A stretch of 64,000 nt of DNA, taken from contig DATCEO010000024.1 in NCBI GenBank assembly GCA_036510065.1, forward strand, positions 39,219 through 103,218, read 5' to 3'. The translations under genes were made by a program, and so were the position numbers. The notes under the pieces were generated by a model that worked only from the letters and a program-made list of their open reading frames with translations, made no database searches and was not told the DNA's origin. This document shows, one piece after another, positions 1 through 7,946 of this stretch. The stretch comes from DASUBV01 sp036510065. GTDB taxonomy: Bacteria > Actinomycetota > Actinomycetes > Streptosporangiales > Streptosporangiaceae. Position 1 is the stretch's first letter. Each line of letters begins with the position of its first letter.

Positions 1-265
1 CGTCCTCGTCAGCCTCCTCCGGCTCGTCGTCGGTGAACTCCAGAGCCGGGTCCGGTTCCTCCTCCGACAGATGCTGGTCGAGTGACTCGCCCTCCTCCTG
101 CTCCTCCGCCGTCGTGCCGAACTTCATCGCCGCCGACCAGTGCTCCGGGGGAGCGACCCCCCGGTCCAGCGGATCGTCCCCGATCGCGCCGACCAGCGAG
201 TCGGCAGGGTCCTGTACGTCGAAATCCTCGAGATCGGCGGACTCGTGGCGGGTCTCGTCAGGCAT
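1..265 (-). CDS. DUF5709 family protein (partial, C-terminus outside window)
   Basis: Acidic, low-complexity protein that runs off the left edge. Reading from the ATG at 265, the visible part holds the block FGTTAEEQEEGESLDQ followed by LSEEEPDP, which I recognise as the conserved core of the actinobacterial DUF5709 family; its function is unknown. The start lies 3 bases after the stop of the NAD kinase gene, with a GAGAGGAG ribosome-binding site inside the end of that gene, so the two are very probably co-transcribed and translationally coupled. No signal peptide or membrane segment is visible. Confidence 0.75.
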   Translation of the reverse strand, partial: MPDETRHESADLEDFDVQDPADSLVGAIGDDPLDRGVAPPEHWSAAMKFGTTAEEQEEGESLDQHLSEEEPDPALEFTDDEPEEADED

Positions 266-268
266 CTC

Positions 269-1162
269 TTAGCTCCTCTCGATGGCGTTCAGCACGGCGC
301 TGGGCGCGGCGGACGGGATCTCCGCCGAGTCGGTCAGGCGCAGCTTGCGCCGGGCTCGCTCGTAGAACGTAGTGCGTCCCAGCCGCACCACCCGCGCCGC
401 CCCGGGGCGCGGGACCAGCTCGATCTGGTCACCGGGACCGACATGGGCGGCGACCTGGCCGTCGACCTCAACGGCGAGCCGCCCGCTGGTCGGCAGGATC
501 TGCAGCATCAGGCTGTCGCGCACCGACAGCACCAGGCCGCGGTTGTAGGCCGAGTGCGGCGCGGCCGGGGTGACCAGCAGTGCCTCCACCGCAGGGCTCA
601 CGATCGGGCCGCCGGCCGAGAAGCTGTAGGCGGTGGAGCCGGTCGGGGTGGCGACCACGACAGCGTCGGCGGCGTAACTGACGAAGGGATGCCCGGCCAC
701 GCGGACCGCGACCGACGCGCTAGCCTGGCCGGGAAAGCGGACCACGGCGACGTCATTGAACGCCGTCACGACCTGCTCGCCGATTACCGCGTCGACGGCC
801 AGCCGGGGCTCGATCGTGAAGTCCTTAGCGTTGATGGCCGATAGCGCGTCGGGCAGGTCGGGCACGTCGACCTCGGCCAGGAAGCCCAGCTTGCCCAGGT
901 TGACCCCGAGAACCGGGGCCCGCTGCCGGTCGGCCAGCCGCATCGCGCGGAGCATGGTCCCGTCCCCGCCCAGGCTGACGACCAGGTCGGAACGCCGCCC
1001 TAGCTCCTCGGGCGTGACCGCGGTCGCGGCGCAGTGCAGCCTAACGATCTCCTCGTTGATGCCGAGCACCTCGGCGCCGGTGCTCGCGGCCCAGTCCAGC
1101 ACCGCGTTCACGGCGGCATCGGAATCGCGCTTGGGATGCAGGACCAGCCCGACCGCATGCAT
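269..1162 (-). CDS. nadK: NAD kinase
   Basis: ATP- or polyphosphate-dependent NAD kinase, which phosphorylates NAD to NADP in the cytosol. The GGDG motif that binds the phosphate donor is at about residues 65-68 (VSLGGDGTML), followed by the ND motif (FNDVAVVR) and the conserved glycine-rich TPTGSTAYSFSAGG block. Length (297 residues) is normal. I chose the ATG at 1162, giving MHAVGLVLHP, the usual family N-terminus; an in-frame GTG at 1171 would add three residues. It is divergent from the ATPase gene fragment at 1244 and is followed after 3 bases by the DUF5709 gene. It looks intact. Confidence 0.92.
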   Translation of the reverse strand: MHAVGLVLHPKRDSDAAVNAVLDWAASTGAEVLGINEEIVRLHCAATAVTPEELGRRSDLVVSLGGDGTMLRAMRLADRQRAPVLGVNLGKLGFLAEVDVPDLPDALSAINAKDFTIEPRLAVDAVIGEQVVTAFNDVAVVRFPGQASASVAVRVAGHPFVSYAADAVVVATPTGSTAYSFSAGGPIVSPAVEALLVTPAAPHSAYNRGLVLSVRDSLMLQILPTSGRLAVEVDGQVAAHVGPGDQIELVPRPGAARVVRLGRTTFYERARRKLRLTDSAEIPSAAPSAVLNAIERS

Positions 1163-1243
1163 CAGCCACACCCCGTCCGATCAGACCTCGTCGCCCACGG
1201 CAGCCACATGTGCCCAAGCTACCCGGCGGCGGTCAGGAGATTC

Positions 1244-1642
1244 ATGGAGCGGTACGTGCTCACCGGCGCGCCGGGCGCCGGGAAGACATCGGTGCTGCGG
1301 GCGCTGCGGGCCCTGGGCTTCGCGGTGGTCCAGGAGGCCGCGACCGACGTGATCGCCAGCGCACAGCGCCGCGGGGTCGATGAGCCGTGGCGCGAGGCCG
1401 GCTTCCTCGACGAGATCGCCGGCCTGCAGCGCCGGCGGCTGCAGGAGCCGGCCATGGTCGCCGGGCGCACGGCGGCGGGGCGGCCAGCCGCCGCCGGCAG
1501 ATCCGTCGCGGCCAGCGGGCCGGAGGTCCAGGTGCACGACCGGTCGGCCATGCGTACCTCCACGCCGCTGGTCCTGAGACGATTGACCCGGTACTCCACT
1601 CACCCAGGAATCTGCACCTACGAGAACGACGGCACAGGATAG
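1244..1642 (+). pseudogene. AAA_28 family ATPase, 5' part (interrupted)
   Basis: N-terminal half of an AAA_28-type P-loop ATPase. A clean RBS (AGGAGA) precedes the ATG; the Walker A loop GAPGAGKTS is at residues 8-16 and family features continue through FLDEIAGLQRRR to VQVHDRS, the conserved DR(S/G) motif. Similarity stops right after DRS and the frame reads on into unrelated sequence. The missing half (CTLALARFLGRPVTP onward) is found in the same orientation at 3925-4239. The gene has therefore been split by about 2.38 kb of foreign DNA and cannot make the full protein. Natural substrates of the family are uncertain. Confidence 0.8.
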
Positions 1643-1720
1643 ATCCCTGGATCTCACCAGGTCCAAGCACCACTCCAGCATTCTGAGTCACAAATCGTGA
1701 TCATCACGACCGGTCGGCCA
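1535..1720. repeat. 16-bp direct repeat at the left side of the inserted segment
   Basis: The 16-mer CACGACCGGTCGGCCA occurs exactly at 1535-1550, inside the HDRSA codons of the ATPase, and again at 1705-1720, 170 bp away. An exact 16-bp match at this distance is unlikely by chance even in GC-rich DNA and marks some past duplication or strand-slippage event near the breakpoint. The rest of 1643-1931 holds no gene I can support. Confidence 0.6.
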
Positions 1721-1931
1721 GCCCGGGGGGGACGACACGCCGAGATCAAAGATCAACTTACGCTAGGTGGCATTGTCCCTAGACCCGCCCGCGGAATGCG
1801 GGTGAGCCAGTATGGCGTCCAGGCTAGAGCTGCGGGTCAGGCTCACACCAGGCCTGGGCCACTGCGGCGGCGCCGTTGCTCTCACGGCGCCGGTTAAGCC
1901 GTCAGCCCGGCTTTGACGTTCCTCGGCGAGG

Positions 1932-3284
1932 TCAGGTTCCGGCGGCCTCGGGCTCGGCGACCATGCCGCGGTCGACAGCCTCGTCGAACCTGGATGGCGC
2001 CGCCCTCACTTCGCGGCGCGGCATGAGCAGCAGCGCGATCATGGAGAGCACGGCGCAGCCAATGATGTACACGCTGACCCAGGTGCTGGAGTTGGTCGCA
2101 TCCACGATCGCGGCCGCGATCAGGGGCGCCGGGCCGCCCGCGATGAGCGAGGCGAGCTGGTAGCCGAGCCCGGCGCCGCTGTAGCGGGTGGCCGGGCCGA
2201 AACTTTCGGCGATCAGCGCCGCCTGCGGCCCGTACTGCATGTCGTGGAAGACCAGCGACAGCACGACGGCGAGCAGGATCAGCCCGCTGCTCTTGGTATT
2301 GAGCAGGCCGTAGTACGGGAAGGCAAACGCGGCGATGCAGACGATGCCGATCCCGTACATGAGGCGCCGGCCGATCCGGTCGGACAGATGGCCGAACAGC
2401 GGGATGCTCACGAGACCGAGGGCCGCGGCAACCAGGACATCGTTGAGCAGCGAATCCTTGGACAGCCCGAGGTGGTCGGTGCCGTAGGAAAGTACAAATG
2501 TGACGAACAGGTAGAAGGGTGCCTGCTCGGACATCCGGACGAAGGCCGACGTGGCGACTTCCAGCGGCTGCTCGCGGAGGACCTGCCACACCGGGTGCCG
2601 GACGACCGCGCGCTCGCGTTTGAGTTCGCTGAACGCTGGGCTCTCCAGCACGCGCAGCCGGACGTACAGCCCGATCGCGACGAGCACGAGGCTCAAAGCG
2701 AAGGGCACCCGCCATCCCCAGGTGTTGAACCCGGAACCGGCGATGTGCCCGAAGAGCTTGATCATGCCAGTGGACAGCAACAGCCCGACGGAGACGCCGA
2801 CCTGGGGCCAGCTGGCCCAGAAGCCGCGGCGGCGCTGAGTGCCCCACTCCATCGACAGCAGCACCGAACCGCCCCATTCGCCGCCGACGCCGATCCCCTG
2901 GAGTATGCGCAGGGCGATGAGCAGCAGGGGGGCGCTCACGCCGATCGCGGAGTAGCTGGGGACCACGCTCATCAGCGCTGTCGCGATCCCCATCAGCATC
3001 AACGTGGCGATCAGGGTGGCTTTGCGGCCCACCCGGTCGCCGAAGTGGCCGAAAATGATCGCGCCGATCGGCCGGGCCGCGAACCCGACGGCTTGGGTGC
3101 CGAAGGAGAGCAGGATGCCAACGGCGTGGGTCTGCGAGGGGAAGAACACGCCCGGGAAGACGAGGGCGGCGGCCGTGCCGTAGAGGAAGAAGTCGTACCA
3201 CTCGACGGTGGTGCCAACTGTGCTGGCGACGACGGCGCGGAGACGGAGGAGGCGTATCGACTGGCCGGGGGCGGAGGAGGTCAT
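1932..3284 (-). CDS. MHS-family major facilitator transporter (metabolite:H+ symporter)
   Basis: A 450-residue, 12-segment MFS protein of the metabolite:H+ symporter type (ProP/ShiA/KgtP-like), which imports organic acids, osmolytes or aromatic acids by proton symport. The first helix carries VEWYDFFLYGTAAALVF and the loop after helix 2 has GHFGDRVGRK (MFS motif A), with GVGGEWGGSVLLSMEW in helix 4, all typical of the subfamily. A second motif A (GHLSDRIGRR) lies in the C-terminal half. The substrate cannot be read from sequence; the neighbouring sugar-isomerase relic is only a weak hint. It lies inside the DNA that splits the AAA_28 gene, on the opposite strand. It appears intact. Confidence 0.85.
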   Translation of the reverse strand: MTSSAPGQSIRLLRLRAVVASTVGTTVEWYDFFLYGTAAALVFPGVFFPSQTHAVGILLSFGTQAVGFAARPIGAIIFGHFGDRVGRKATLIATLMLMGIATALMSVVPSYSAIGVSAPLLLIALRILQGIGVGGEWGGSVLLSMEWGTQRRRGFWASWPQVGVSVGLLLSTGMIKLFGHIAGSGFNTWGWRVPFALSLVLVAIGLYVRLRVLESPAFSELKRERAVVRHPVWQVLREQPLEVATSAFVRMSEQAPFYLFVTFVLSYGTDHLGLSKDSLLNDVLVAAALGLVSIPLFGHLSDRIGRRLMYGIGIVCIAAFAFPYYGLLNTKSSGLILLAVVLSLVFHDMQYGPQAALIAESFGPATRYSGAGLGYQLASLIAGGPAPLIAAAIVDATNSSTWVSVYIIGCAVLSMIALLLMPRREVRAAPSRFDEAVDRGMVAEPEAAGT

Positions 3285-3396
3285 TCAGGGTCCTCACTTG
3301 TTCAGAGAGAGCCAGATGCTGCCAAACACCTTCATCTGACCCCTTTCCCAGTCAAGGCCCATGCAATCCCTTGCGGTCCCTCGTGGGCGGGTCGGC

Positions 3397-3660
3397 TCAC
3401 ACCTGGACCAACTCGATTCCAGCCAACTGGCAGAAGTCCCGCCACGCGGCGGAGTGATGACCGAGGTTCATCACCTCGTGGTGCGGTCCGCCAGCAGCCA
3501 GCCAGCCACCCATTCAGGCAGTCCCGCATGCCACTGACAGGGCGGAACTGCTCGTACGGCATCTCCAGCGCAGGCAGTTCCTGCCTTCCCGACGCCGCCA
3601 CCGCGTCATCGAACTCCGACAGGTTAGCCAGATATGGCATACAAGCGGTCAGCTGGCCGC
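3397..3660 (-). pseudogene. Sugar isomerase (L-arabinose/L-fucose isomerase-like) C-terminal relic
   Basis: Two frames carry consecutive pieces of one protein. The first reads ACMPYLANLSEFDDAVAASG to ALEMPYEQFRPVSGM; the second reads AGGPHHEVMNLGHHSAAW and ends RDFCQLAGIELVQV then TGA. The GG(T/P)HH...GHH...WxxFCxLAGIE pattern resembles the C-terminus of bacterial L-arabinose/L-fucose isomerases. The two parts are out of frame because the tetranucleotide TGGC is repeated (three copies near 3505-3520) where one copy fewer would restore WLAAGGPHH. The N-terminal part of the enzyme is absent. The gene is dead. The family name is my best reading, not certain. Confidence 0.5.
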
Positions 3661-3924
3661 GGCCGCACAGACCGACGTGACTACCATGCCTGACCACAAC
3701 GCCGCCTGACGAAGCGGGATCAAGGCGGACAGGGCCAGTCGGAATCTCCCAGCTCACGCGACGAGTTCGCAAGCCTCACTGATCTCCCCTGTCCGTCCCG
3801 GAGCCTGCTGCAGCCGGTTCCGGCAGTCCCATGCTGGCCGCACTCGCGCGACTGCTCGTCAGGCTTCTCAGGATGCACTTAGATCCCTACTGAGCTGCCC
3901 AAACGTGTATGTAAAAGTGTCTCT

Positions 3925-4239
3925 AACCGCTCGGTACTGTGCACCCTGGCCCTGGCCCGGTTCCTGGGCCGGCCGGTCACGCCGCTGCTGGCCGCGGAGG
4001 TCGAGCGGGTGACCCGGGAGCAGACGTTCCGGGTGCCGGCCTTCCTGGTCGCGCCGATCGGGTTCGTCGAGCGAACGGCAGCCCGCCGGATCAGCTACGC
4101 AGACAGCCTGGCCTTCGAGCGGCTGCATGAGCAGGTCTACGCCGAGCACAGGTTCGAGATCGTCAGCGTCCCGGCGGGTCCGGTCGCGCAGCGGGCCGCC
4201 GTTATCGCGGAATTTATCTCGTCCCGGCCGGGCGCCTAG
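3925..4239 (+). pseudogene. AAA_28 family ATPase, 3' part (interrupted)
   Basis: Continuation of the ATPase whose 5' part is at 1244. The frame opens with NRSVLCTLALARFLGRPVTP, then FLVAPIGFVERTAARRISY and EIVSVPAGPVAQRAAVIAEF, which correspond to the DR...D motif, the (V)FLLxP strand and the vPagpvaeR C-terminal signature of AAA_28. There is no start codon or RBS at its head. The codons for D/N-R-S are present at the ends of both halves: ACCGGTCGG at 1539-1547 and ACCGCTCGG at 3926-3934, matching 8 of 9. That is what a 9-bp target-site duplication would leave. Confidence 0.8.
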
Positions 4240-4240
4240 C

Positions 4241-4690
4241 TCAGGACGCCGCCACGGCAGCCGGCCGGGGCGCGACATCCCGGCCCGCCACGGGCTCCCC
4301 GCAGTCGGCACACACCACCTGGGGCACCAGCCGGTGATCGCCGTGGTGCTCCAGCACCAGCGGCGGGCCGCCGGCGCCGGCCAGGTGGCGGTCGCCCCAG
4401 CTCATCAGGGTCAGGATGACCGGGTACAGGTCCCGGCCGGCCTCGGTCAGCCGGTACTCGAAGCGGGCCGGGTGCTCGGAGTACTGCCGCCGGTCGAGGA
4501 TGCCCGCGCTGGTCAGGGTGCGCAGCCGGGCGGCCAGGGTGTCCCGCGGCGCGCCGGTGCAGCGGACCATCTCGTCGAACCGGCGGTTGCCGAGGAACAC
4601 CTCGCGCACGGCCAGCAAGGCCCACTTCTCGCCGACGATTTCGAGGGTGCGGGCCACGGAGCACGCTCGCGGCTGGACGGTAGACGTCAT
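4241..4690 (-). CDS. HxlR-family transcriptional regulator
   Basis: Winged helix-turn-helix regulator of the HxlR type, 149 residues, slightly longer than usual because of a C-terminal tail with CADC. Family features: CSVARTLEIVGEKWALLAVRE, then LGNRRFDEMVRCTGAPRDTL as the recognition region, and the wing FEYRLTEAGRDLYPV. HxlR proteins act as dimers and normally control a divergent neighbour. Here the divergent neighbour is a drug-type efflux pump plus thioesterase, and the 134-bp gap carries repeated operator-like elements. A role as ligand-responsive repressor or activator of that operon is inferred. Confidence 0.85.
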   Translation of the reverse strand: MTSTVQPRACSVARTLEIVGEKWALLAVREVFLGNRRFDEMVRCTGAPRDTLAARLRTLTSAGILDRRQYSEHPARFEYRLTEAGRDLYPVILTLMSWGDRHLAGAGGPPLVLEHHGDHRLVPQVVCADCGEPVAGRDVAPRPAAVAAS

Positions 4691-4709
4691 GTACCCATGC
4701 TACCTGCTG

Positions 4710-4821
4710 AGTCCGGTTTCTGGACGTACGAAGCGGCGCCGGATATAGTGAGTCCAGATTTCGGACTAACGCTGGTCCGAGCCAGCACTGTTCGGACTAA
4801 CACCGGTCCGGACCAACACCG
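4710..4821. promoter_or_regulatory. Probable HxlR operator array between regulator and efflux operon
   Basis: The HxlR-pump gap holds two sets of repeats. AGTCC-N7-GGAC(G/T) occurs at 4710-4725 and 4751-4767, 41 bp apart (about four helical turns). TTCGGACTAACrCyGGTCCG occurs at 4760-4780 and 4791-4812, 31 bp apart (about three turns), and a third partial copy (GGACCAACACC) is at 4810-4820. The near-whole-turn spacing is what cooperative binding of a dimeric repressor to one DNA face would need. Assignment to this HxlR protein is inferred from position. Confidence 0.6.
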
Positions 4822-4824
4822 AGG

Positions 4825-6309
4825 ATGCCCGTGAGCTCCCGCCGTGCCACGATCGCCCCGCCGTCCGTCCCGGCCGCCGCCGCCTCGCCGGCAGCAGGCC
4901 CCGTCCTCAGCCAGCGTCAGGTCACGGCAGTAGTCAGCGTCCTGTCGCTGGCCGTCTTCATGTCGAGCCTGGACCTGTTCATCGTCAACCTGGCCTTCCC
5001 CTACATCGGGCGGCAGTACAGCGGGACCAGCCTGAGCTCGCTGTCATGGGTGCTCAACGGCTACACCATCGTGTTCGCCGCCGTGCTGGTGCCCGCCGGC
5101 CGGTGGGCCGACCGAGTGGGCCGCCTGCGCGTGCTGATCGCCGGCCTCGTCGCGTTCAGCTTCGGCTCCCTGCTCTGCGGCCTGGCCCCCGGCGTGCCCG
5201 AGCTGATCGGCGCCCGCGTCATCCAGGCCGCCGGGGCCGGCCTGATGGTGCCGGCCTCGCTGTCGCTGCTGCTGGCCGCGGTTCCGGCCGCGTCGCGGGC
5301 CCGGGCCATCGGCACCTGGTCCGCCCTCGGCGCCCTGGGCGCGGCGCTCGGCCCGGTGATCGGCGGCAGCCTGGTGCAGCTCAGCTGGCGCTGGGTGTTC
5401 TGGATCAACCTGCCGGTCGGGCTGGTGGCCGTGCTGCTCGCGCGCCGGGTGGTCCCCGAGAGCCGGGACGAGCGCGTCCAGGGCCGCCCGGACCTGCTGG
5501 GCGCCTTCCTGCTGGCCGCCGCGGTGGGCCTGATCGCCCTGGCCCTGGTGGAGGCGCCGGCCTGGGGATGGGGCTCGGCCCGGGTGGCCGGCCTGGCGAT
5601 CGCCGCGGTGGCCTGCGGCGCCGCCATGGTGGCACGGTCCCGGCGGCACCACTCACCGGTGATCGAGCTGAGCCTGCTCCGCTCGCGGACGTTCAGCGGG
5701 ACCTTCGCCGCCTCGGTCCTGTACTACGCGGGCTTCGGCGCGTTCGTGCTGAACTCGGTGGAGTTCCTCACCGGGGAATGGCATTACTCGGCGGTGCGCG
5801 CTGGCCTGGCCATCGGGCCGGGGCCGTTGATGGTGCTGCCGTTCGCGCGGCTGGTCGCGCCGCGCCTGGCCGCCCGCCTGGGCGGGGCCGGGCGGGTCGC
5901 GGTGCTCGGCTGCGCGGTCAATGTCGGCGCCCAGGTGCTCTGGCTGGCTCAGATGCAGGCCGATCCGGCCTACCTGACCCGGCTGCTCCCGGCCCAGCTG
6001 ATCGGCGGCGCGGGGGTCGGCCTGACCATCCCGTCACTGCTGAGCGCGGGCAGCGCGGCCCTCCCGCCGGACCGGTTCGGCACCGGCAGCGGCGTCCTGA
6101 ACATGGCGCGCCAGGTCGGCACGGTGCTGGGGGTGGCCGGGCTGGTTGCTCTCCTCGCCCGGGTCGGCCACGTCGATCCGCTCCTCACCTACCGGCACGG
6201 CGTGCTGCTGATCATCGCGTTCTTCGCGGCCGCCGGCATCGTGGCCGCGGGCCTGCTGACCGGCCGGCCGCAGCTGGCGGCGAGCCCCGCAATCGAGGAG
6301 GCCCCGTGA
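4825..6309 (+). CDS. DHA2-type MFS efflux transporter (14 TMS)
   Basis: Proton-coupled exporter of the drug:H+ antiporter-2 branch (EmrB/QacA-like), 494 residues. Helix 1 carries LDLFIVNLAFPYI (residues 50-61), the DHA2 motif LDxTIVNVALP; motif A is AGRWADRVGR (91-100) and the antiporter motif C is ALGAALGPVIGG. Fourteen hydrophobic stretches are consistent with the family. An alternative GTG start lies two codons in. It follows the HxlR operator array, and its stop overlaps the GTG of the thioesterase gene (GTGA), so the two are translationally coupled. Export of a toxic small molecule is likely; substrate unknown. Confidence 0.88.
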   Translation: MPVSSRRATIAPPSVPAAAASPAAGPVLSQRQVTAVVSVLSLAVFMSSLDLFIVNLAFPYIGRQYSGTSLSSLSWVLNGYTIVFAAVLVPAGRWADRVGRLRVLIAGLVAFSFGSLLCGLAPGVPELIGARVIQAAGAGLMVPASLSLLLAAVPAASRARAIGTWSALGALGAALGPVIGGSLVQLSWRWVFWINLPVGLVAVLLARRVVPESRDERVQGRPDLLGAFLLAAAVGLIALALVEAPAWGWGSARVAGLAIAAVACGAAMVARSRRHHSPVIELSLLRSRTFSGTFAASVLYYAGFGAFVLNSVEFLTGEWHYSAVRAGLAIGPGPLMVLPFARLVAPRLAARLGGAGRVAVLGCAVNVGAQVLWLAQMQADPAYLTRLLPAQLIGGAGVGLTIPSLLSAGSAALPPDRFGTGSGVLNMARQVGTVLGVAGLVALLARVGHVDPLLTYRHGVLLIIAFFAAAGIVAAGLLTGRPQLAASPAIEEAP

Positions 6310-6836
6310 CTCAGGCCCAGGCGCCCGCGCCCGGCCCCGGCTGGGGCGAGCCCCGCTCCAAGTCGGTCACTTGGTATGACCCGGCGGCCACGGCGGCCGG
6401 CGCGGCCGGCCTGTCCGGCCTGGAGTTCCTGCAGGCCCTGCAGGCCGGCCGGCTGCCGCCCCCGCCGATCGCGCTGCTGCTCGGCATGTCGCTGCGGGAG
6501 GTGGAGCGGGGCCTGGTGGTCTTCGACTGCCAGCCCGACGAGTCGGTCTTTAACCCGATCGGGCTGGTGCACGGCGGCCTGGTGTGCACGCTGACCGACT
6601 CGGCGATCGGCTGCGCGGTGCACACCACCCTCGAGGCGGGCGTCGGCTACACCTCCATCGACATCACCGTGAACTACCTGCGGCCGGCGACGCTGGACAG
6701 CGGCGGCCTGGCCGCCACCGGCCGGGTCATCAAGCCGGGACGGCGCGTTGCGCAGGCCAGCGCCGAGGTGCACGACGGAGCCGGTCGGCTGGTCGCGACG
6801 GCCAGCAGCAACTGCCTCATCGTCGGGCCCGGCTAG
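6306..6836 (+). CDS. PaaI-type hotdog thioesterase
   Basis: A 176-residue acyl-CoA thioesterase of the hotdog fold. The active-site block NPIGLVHGGLVCTLTDSAIG places HGG at residues 89-91 and the catalytic-type Asp at 98, as in PaaI/YigI-like enzymes; TVNYLRPA and VxHDGAGRLVATASSN follow, also typical. The GTG start overlaps the pump stop by 4 bases, a coupled arrangement. Joint control by the upstream HxlR protein suggests detoxification or turnover of an acyl-thioester linked to the exported compound, but that is inference. Confidence 0.82.
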   Translation: MTQAQAPAPGPGWGEPRSKSVTWYDPAATAAGAAGLSGLEFLQALQAGRLPPPPIALLLGMSLREVERGLVVFDCQPDESVFNPIGLVHGGLVCTLTDSAIGCAVHTTLEAGVGYTSIDITVNYLRPATLDSGGLAATGRVIKPGRRVAQASAEVHDGAGRLVATASSNCLIVGPG

Positions 6837-6915
6837 CCGCGCGGGCACGGCAACCCTGGTGCACGCGGCGGTCAGGGCGGCTGAAAGGCTAGAGCCGAGG
6901 ACGAGGAGGTTTTCC

Positions 6916-7773
6916 ATGAGCAGCCATCCGTCGGCCGCAGCGGCCGGCACCATCGACATCGGCGGGGATCTGACCGTCAACCGGCTGGGCTACGGCGCGA
7001 TGCGCATTACCGGCGAGGGCATCTGGGGCGAGCCACCGGACCGGGAACAGGCCAAGGCGGCCCTGCGCCGGGCGGTCGAGCTGGACGTCAACTTCATCGA
7101 CACGGCGGACTCCTACGGTCCCGAGGTCAGCGAGAGCCTGATCGCCGAGGCCCTGCACCCCTACCCGGCTGACCTGGTCATCGCGAGCAAGGGCGGCCTG
7201 GTCCGCCCTGGCCCGGGGCGGTGGGAGCCAGACGGCCGCCCCGAGCACCTGAAGGAAGCCTGCGAGGGCAGCCTGCGCCGCCTGCGGCTGGACCAGATCC
7301 CCCTGTACCAGTTCCACCGCCCCGACCCGAAGGTGCCGATCGCCGAGTCCATCGGCGCGCTGCTGGAGCTCAAGGACGCAGGGAAGATCCGGCACATCGG
7401 AATCTCGAACTTCTCCGAGGAGCAGCTCCGCGAGGCCGAGGCGGTCACCCCGGTCGTGTCGGTACAGAACCGCTACAACGTCAGCGACCGTTCCTCCGAC
7501 GCCATGCTCGACCTGTGCGAGCAGGAGATGCTGACCTTCATCCCCTGGGCGCCGATCCAGGACACCGACCACATCGTCGGCCTGCAGGTGGCCGCCAAGC
7601 GCCTGGGCGCCACCGTGCACCAGGTCGTGCTGGCCTGGCTGCTGGCCCGGTCGCCGCAGATGCTGCCGATCCCCGGCTCGGGGGATCCCGAGCACGTCGA
7701 GGCGAATGTCGCCGCCGCCGCGCTGGAACTGACCCCGGACGAGTTCGACGCGATCGCCAAGGGCGGCCTGTAA
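6916..7773 (+). CDS. Aldo/keto reductase
   Basis: NADPH-dependent oxidoreductase of the AKR superfamily, 285 residues (normal). The catalytic tetrad is visible: D62 and Y67 (FIDTADSYGPE), K92 (IASKGG), H134 (LYQFHRPD). The C-terminal cofactor-binding region shows MLPIPGSGDPEHVEANVAA. A strong RBS (GAGGAGGT, 5 bases upstream) fixes the start. It lies 79 bp after the thioesterase and may be read from the same promoter, but the gap allows its own. Substrate unknown. Confidence 0.88.
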   Translation: MSSHPSAAAAGTIDIGGDLTVNRLGYGAMRITGEGIWGEPPDREQAKAALRRAVELDVNFIDTADSYGPEVSESLIAEALHPYPADLVIASKGGLVRPGPGRWEPDGRPEHLKEACEGSLRRLRLDQIPLYQFHRPDPKVPIAESIGALLELKDAGKIRHIGISNFSEEQLREAEAVTPVVSVQNRYNVSDRSSDAMLDLCEQEMLTFIPWAPIQDTDHIVGLQVAAKRLGATVHQVVLAWLLARSPQMLPIPGSGDPEHVEANVAAAALELTPDEFDAIAKGGL

Positions 7774-7798
7774 CCGAAAACACTGCCACCGAGAAATA

Positions 7799-7826
7799 AC
7801 GGCGGCTGCGGCCGGTCAGCCGTCGT
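7799..7826 (+). terminator. Possible hairpin terminator after aldo/keto reductase
   Basis: A 10-bp stem (ACGGCGGCTG / CAGCCGTCGT, one mismatch) with an 8-base loop lies 26 bp past the stop. No T-run follows, which is common for actinobacterial terminators. Low confidence. Confidence 0.35.
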
Positions 7827-7946
7827 CGCGTTACTCACCGGCGTTCGGCGATGTCGAGGTCGCCTCGAGTCCCGCGGCCCGGCTATTCCATAGTAAATCT
7901 GTCGTAATACTTGACTTTAGGAGAACGCCGGGACAGGTTGGACCGT

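Noticed and set aside
33..844. Long plus-strand open frames opposite the DUF5709 and NAD kinase genes
   Set aside because: They are antisense shadows produced by high GC; residue content is Arg/Ala/Gly-rich with no domain, while the minus strand shows clear family motifs.
1894..3680. Open frames of 467-478 codons in other frames across the MHS transporter
   Set aside because: No conserved motifs and strongly biased composition; the minus-strand frame at 1932-3284 has all MFS signatures.
5046..6305. A 596-codon plus-strand frame extending upstream of the thioesterase
   Set aside because: Only its last 176 codons are protein-like; the upstream part is the +2 shadow of the DHA2 pump. The GTG at 6306 overlapping the pump stop is the real start.
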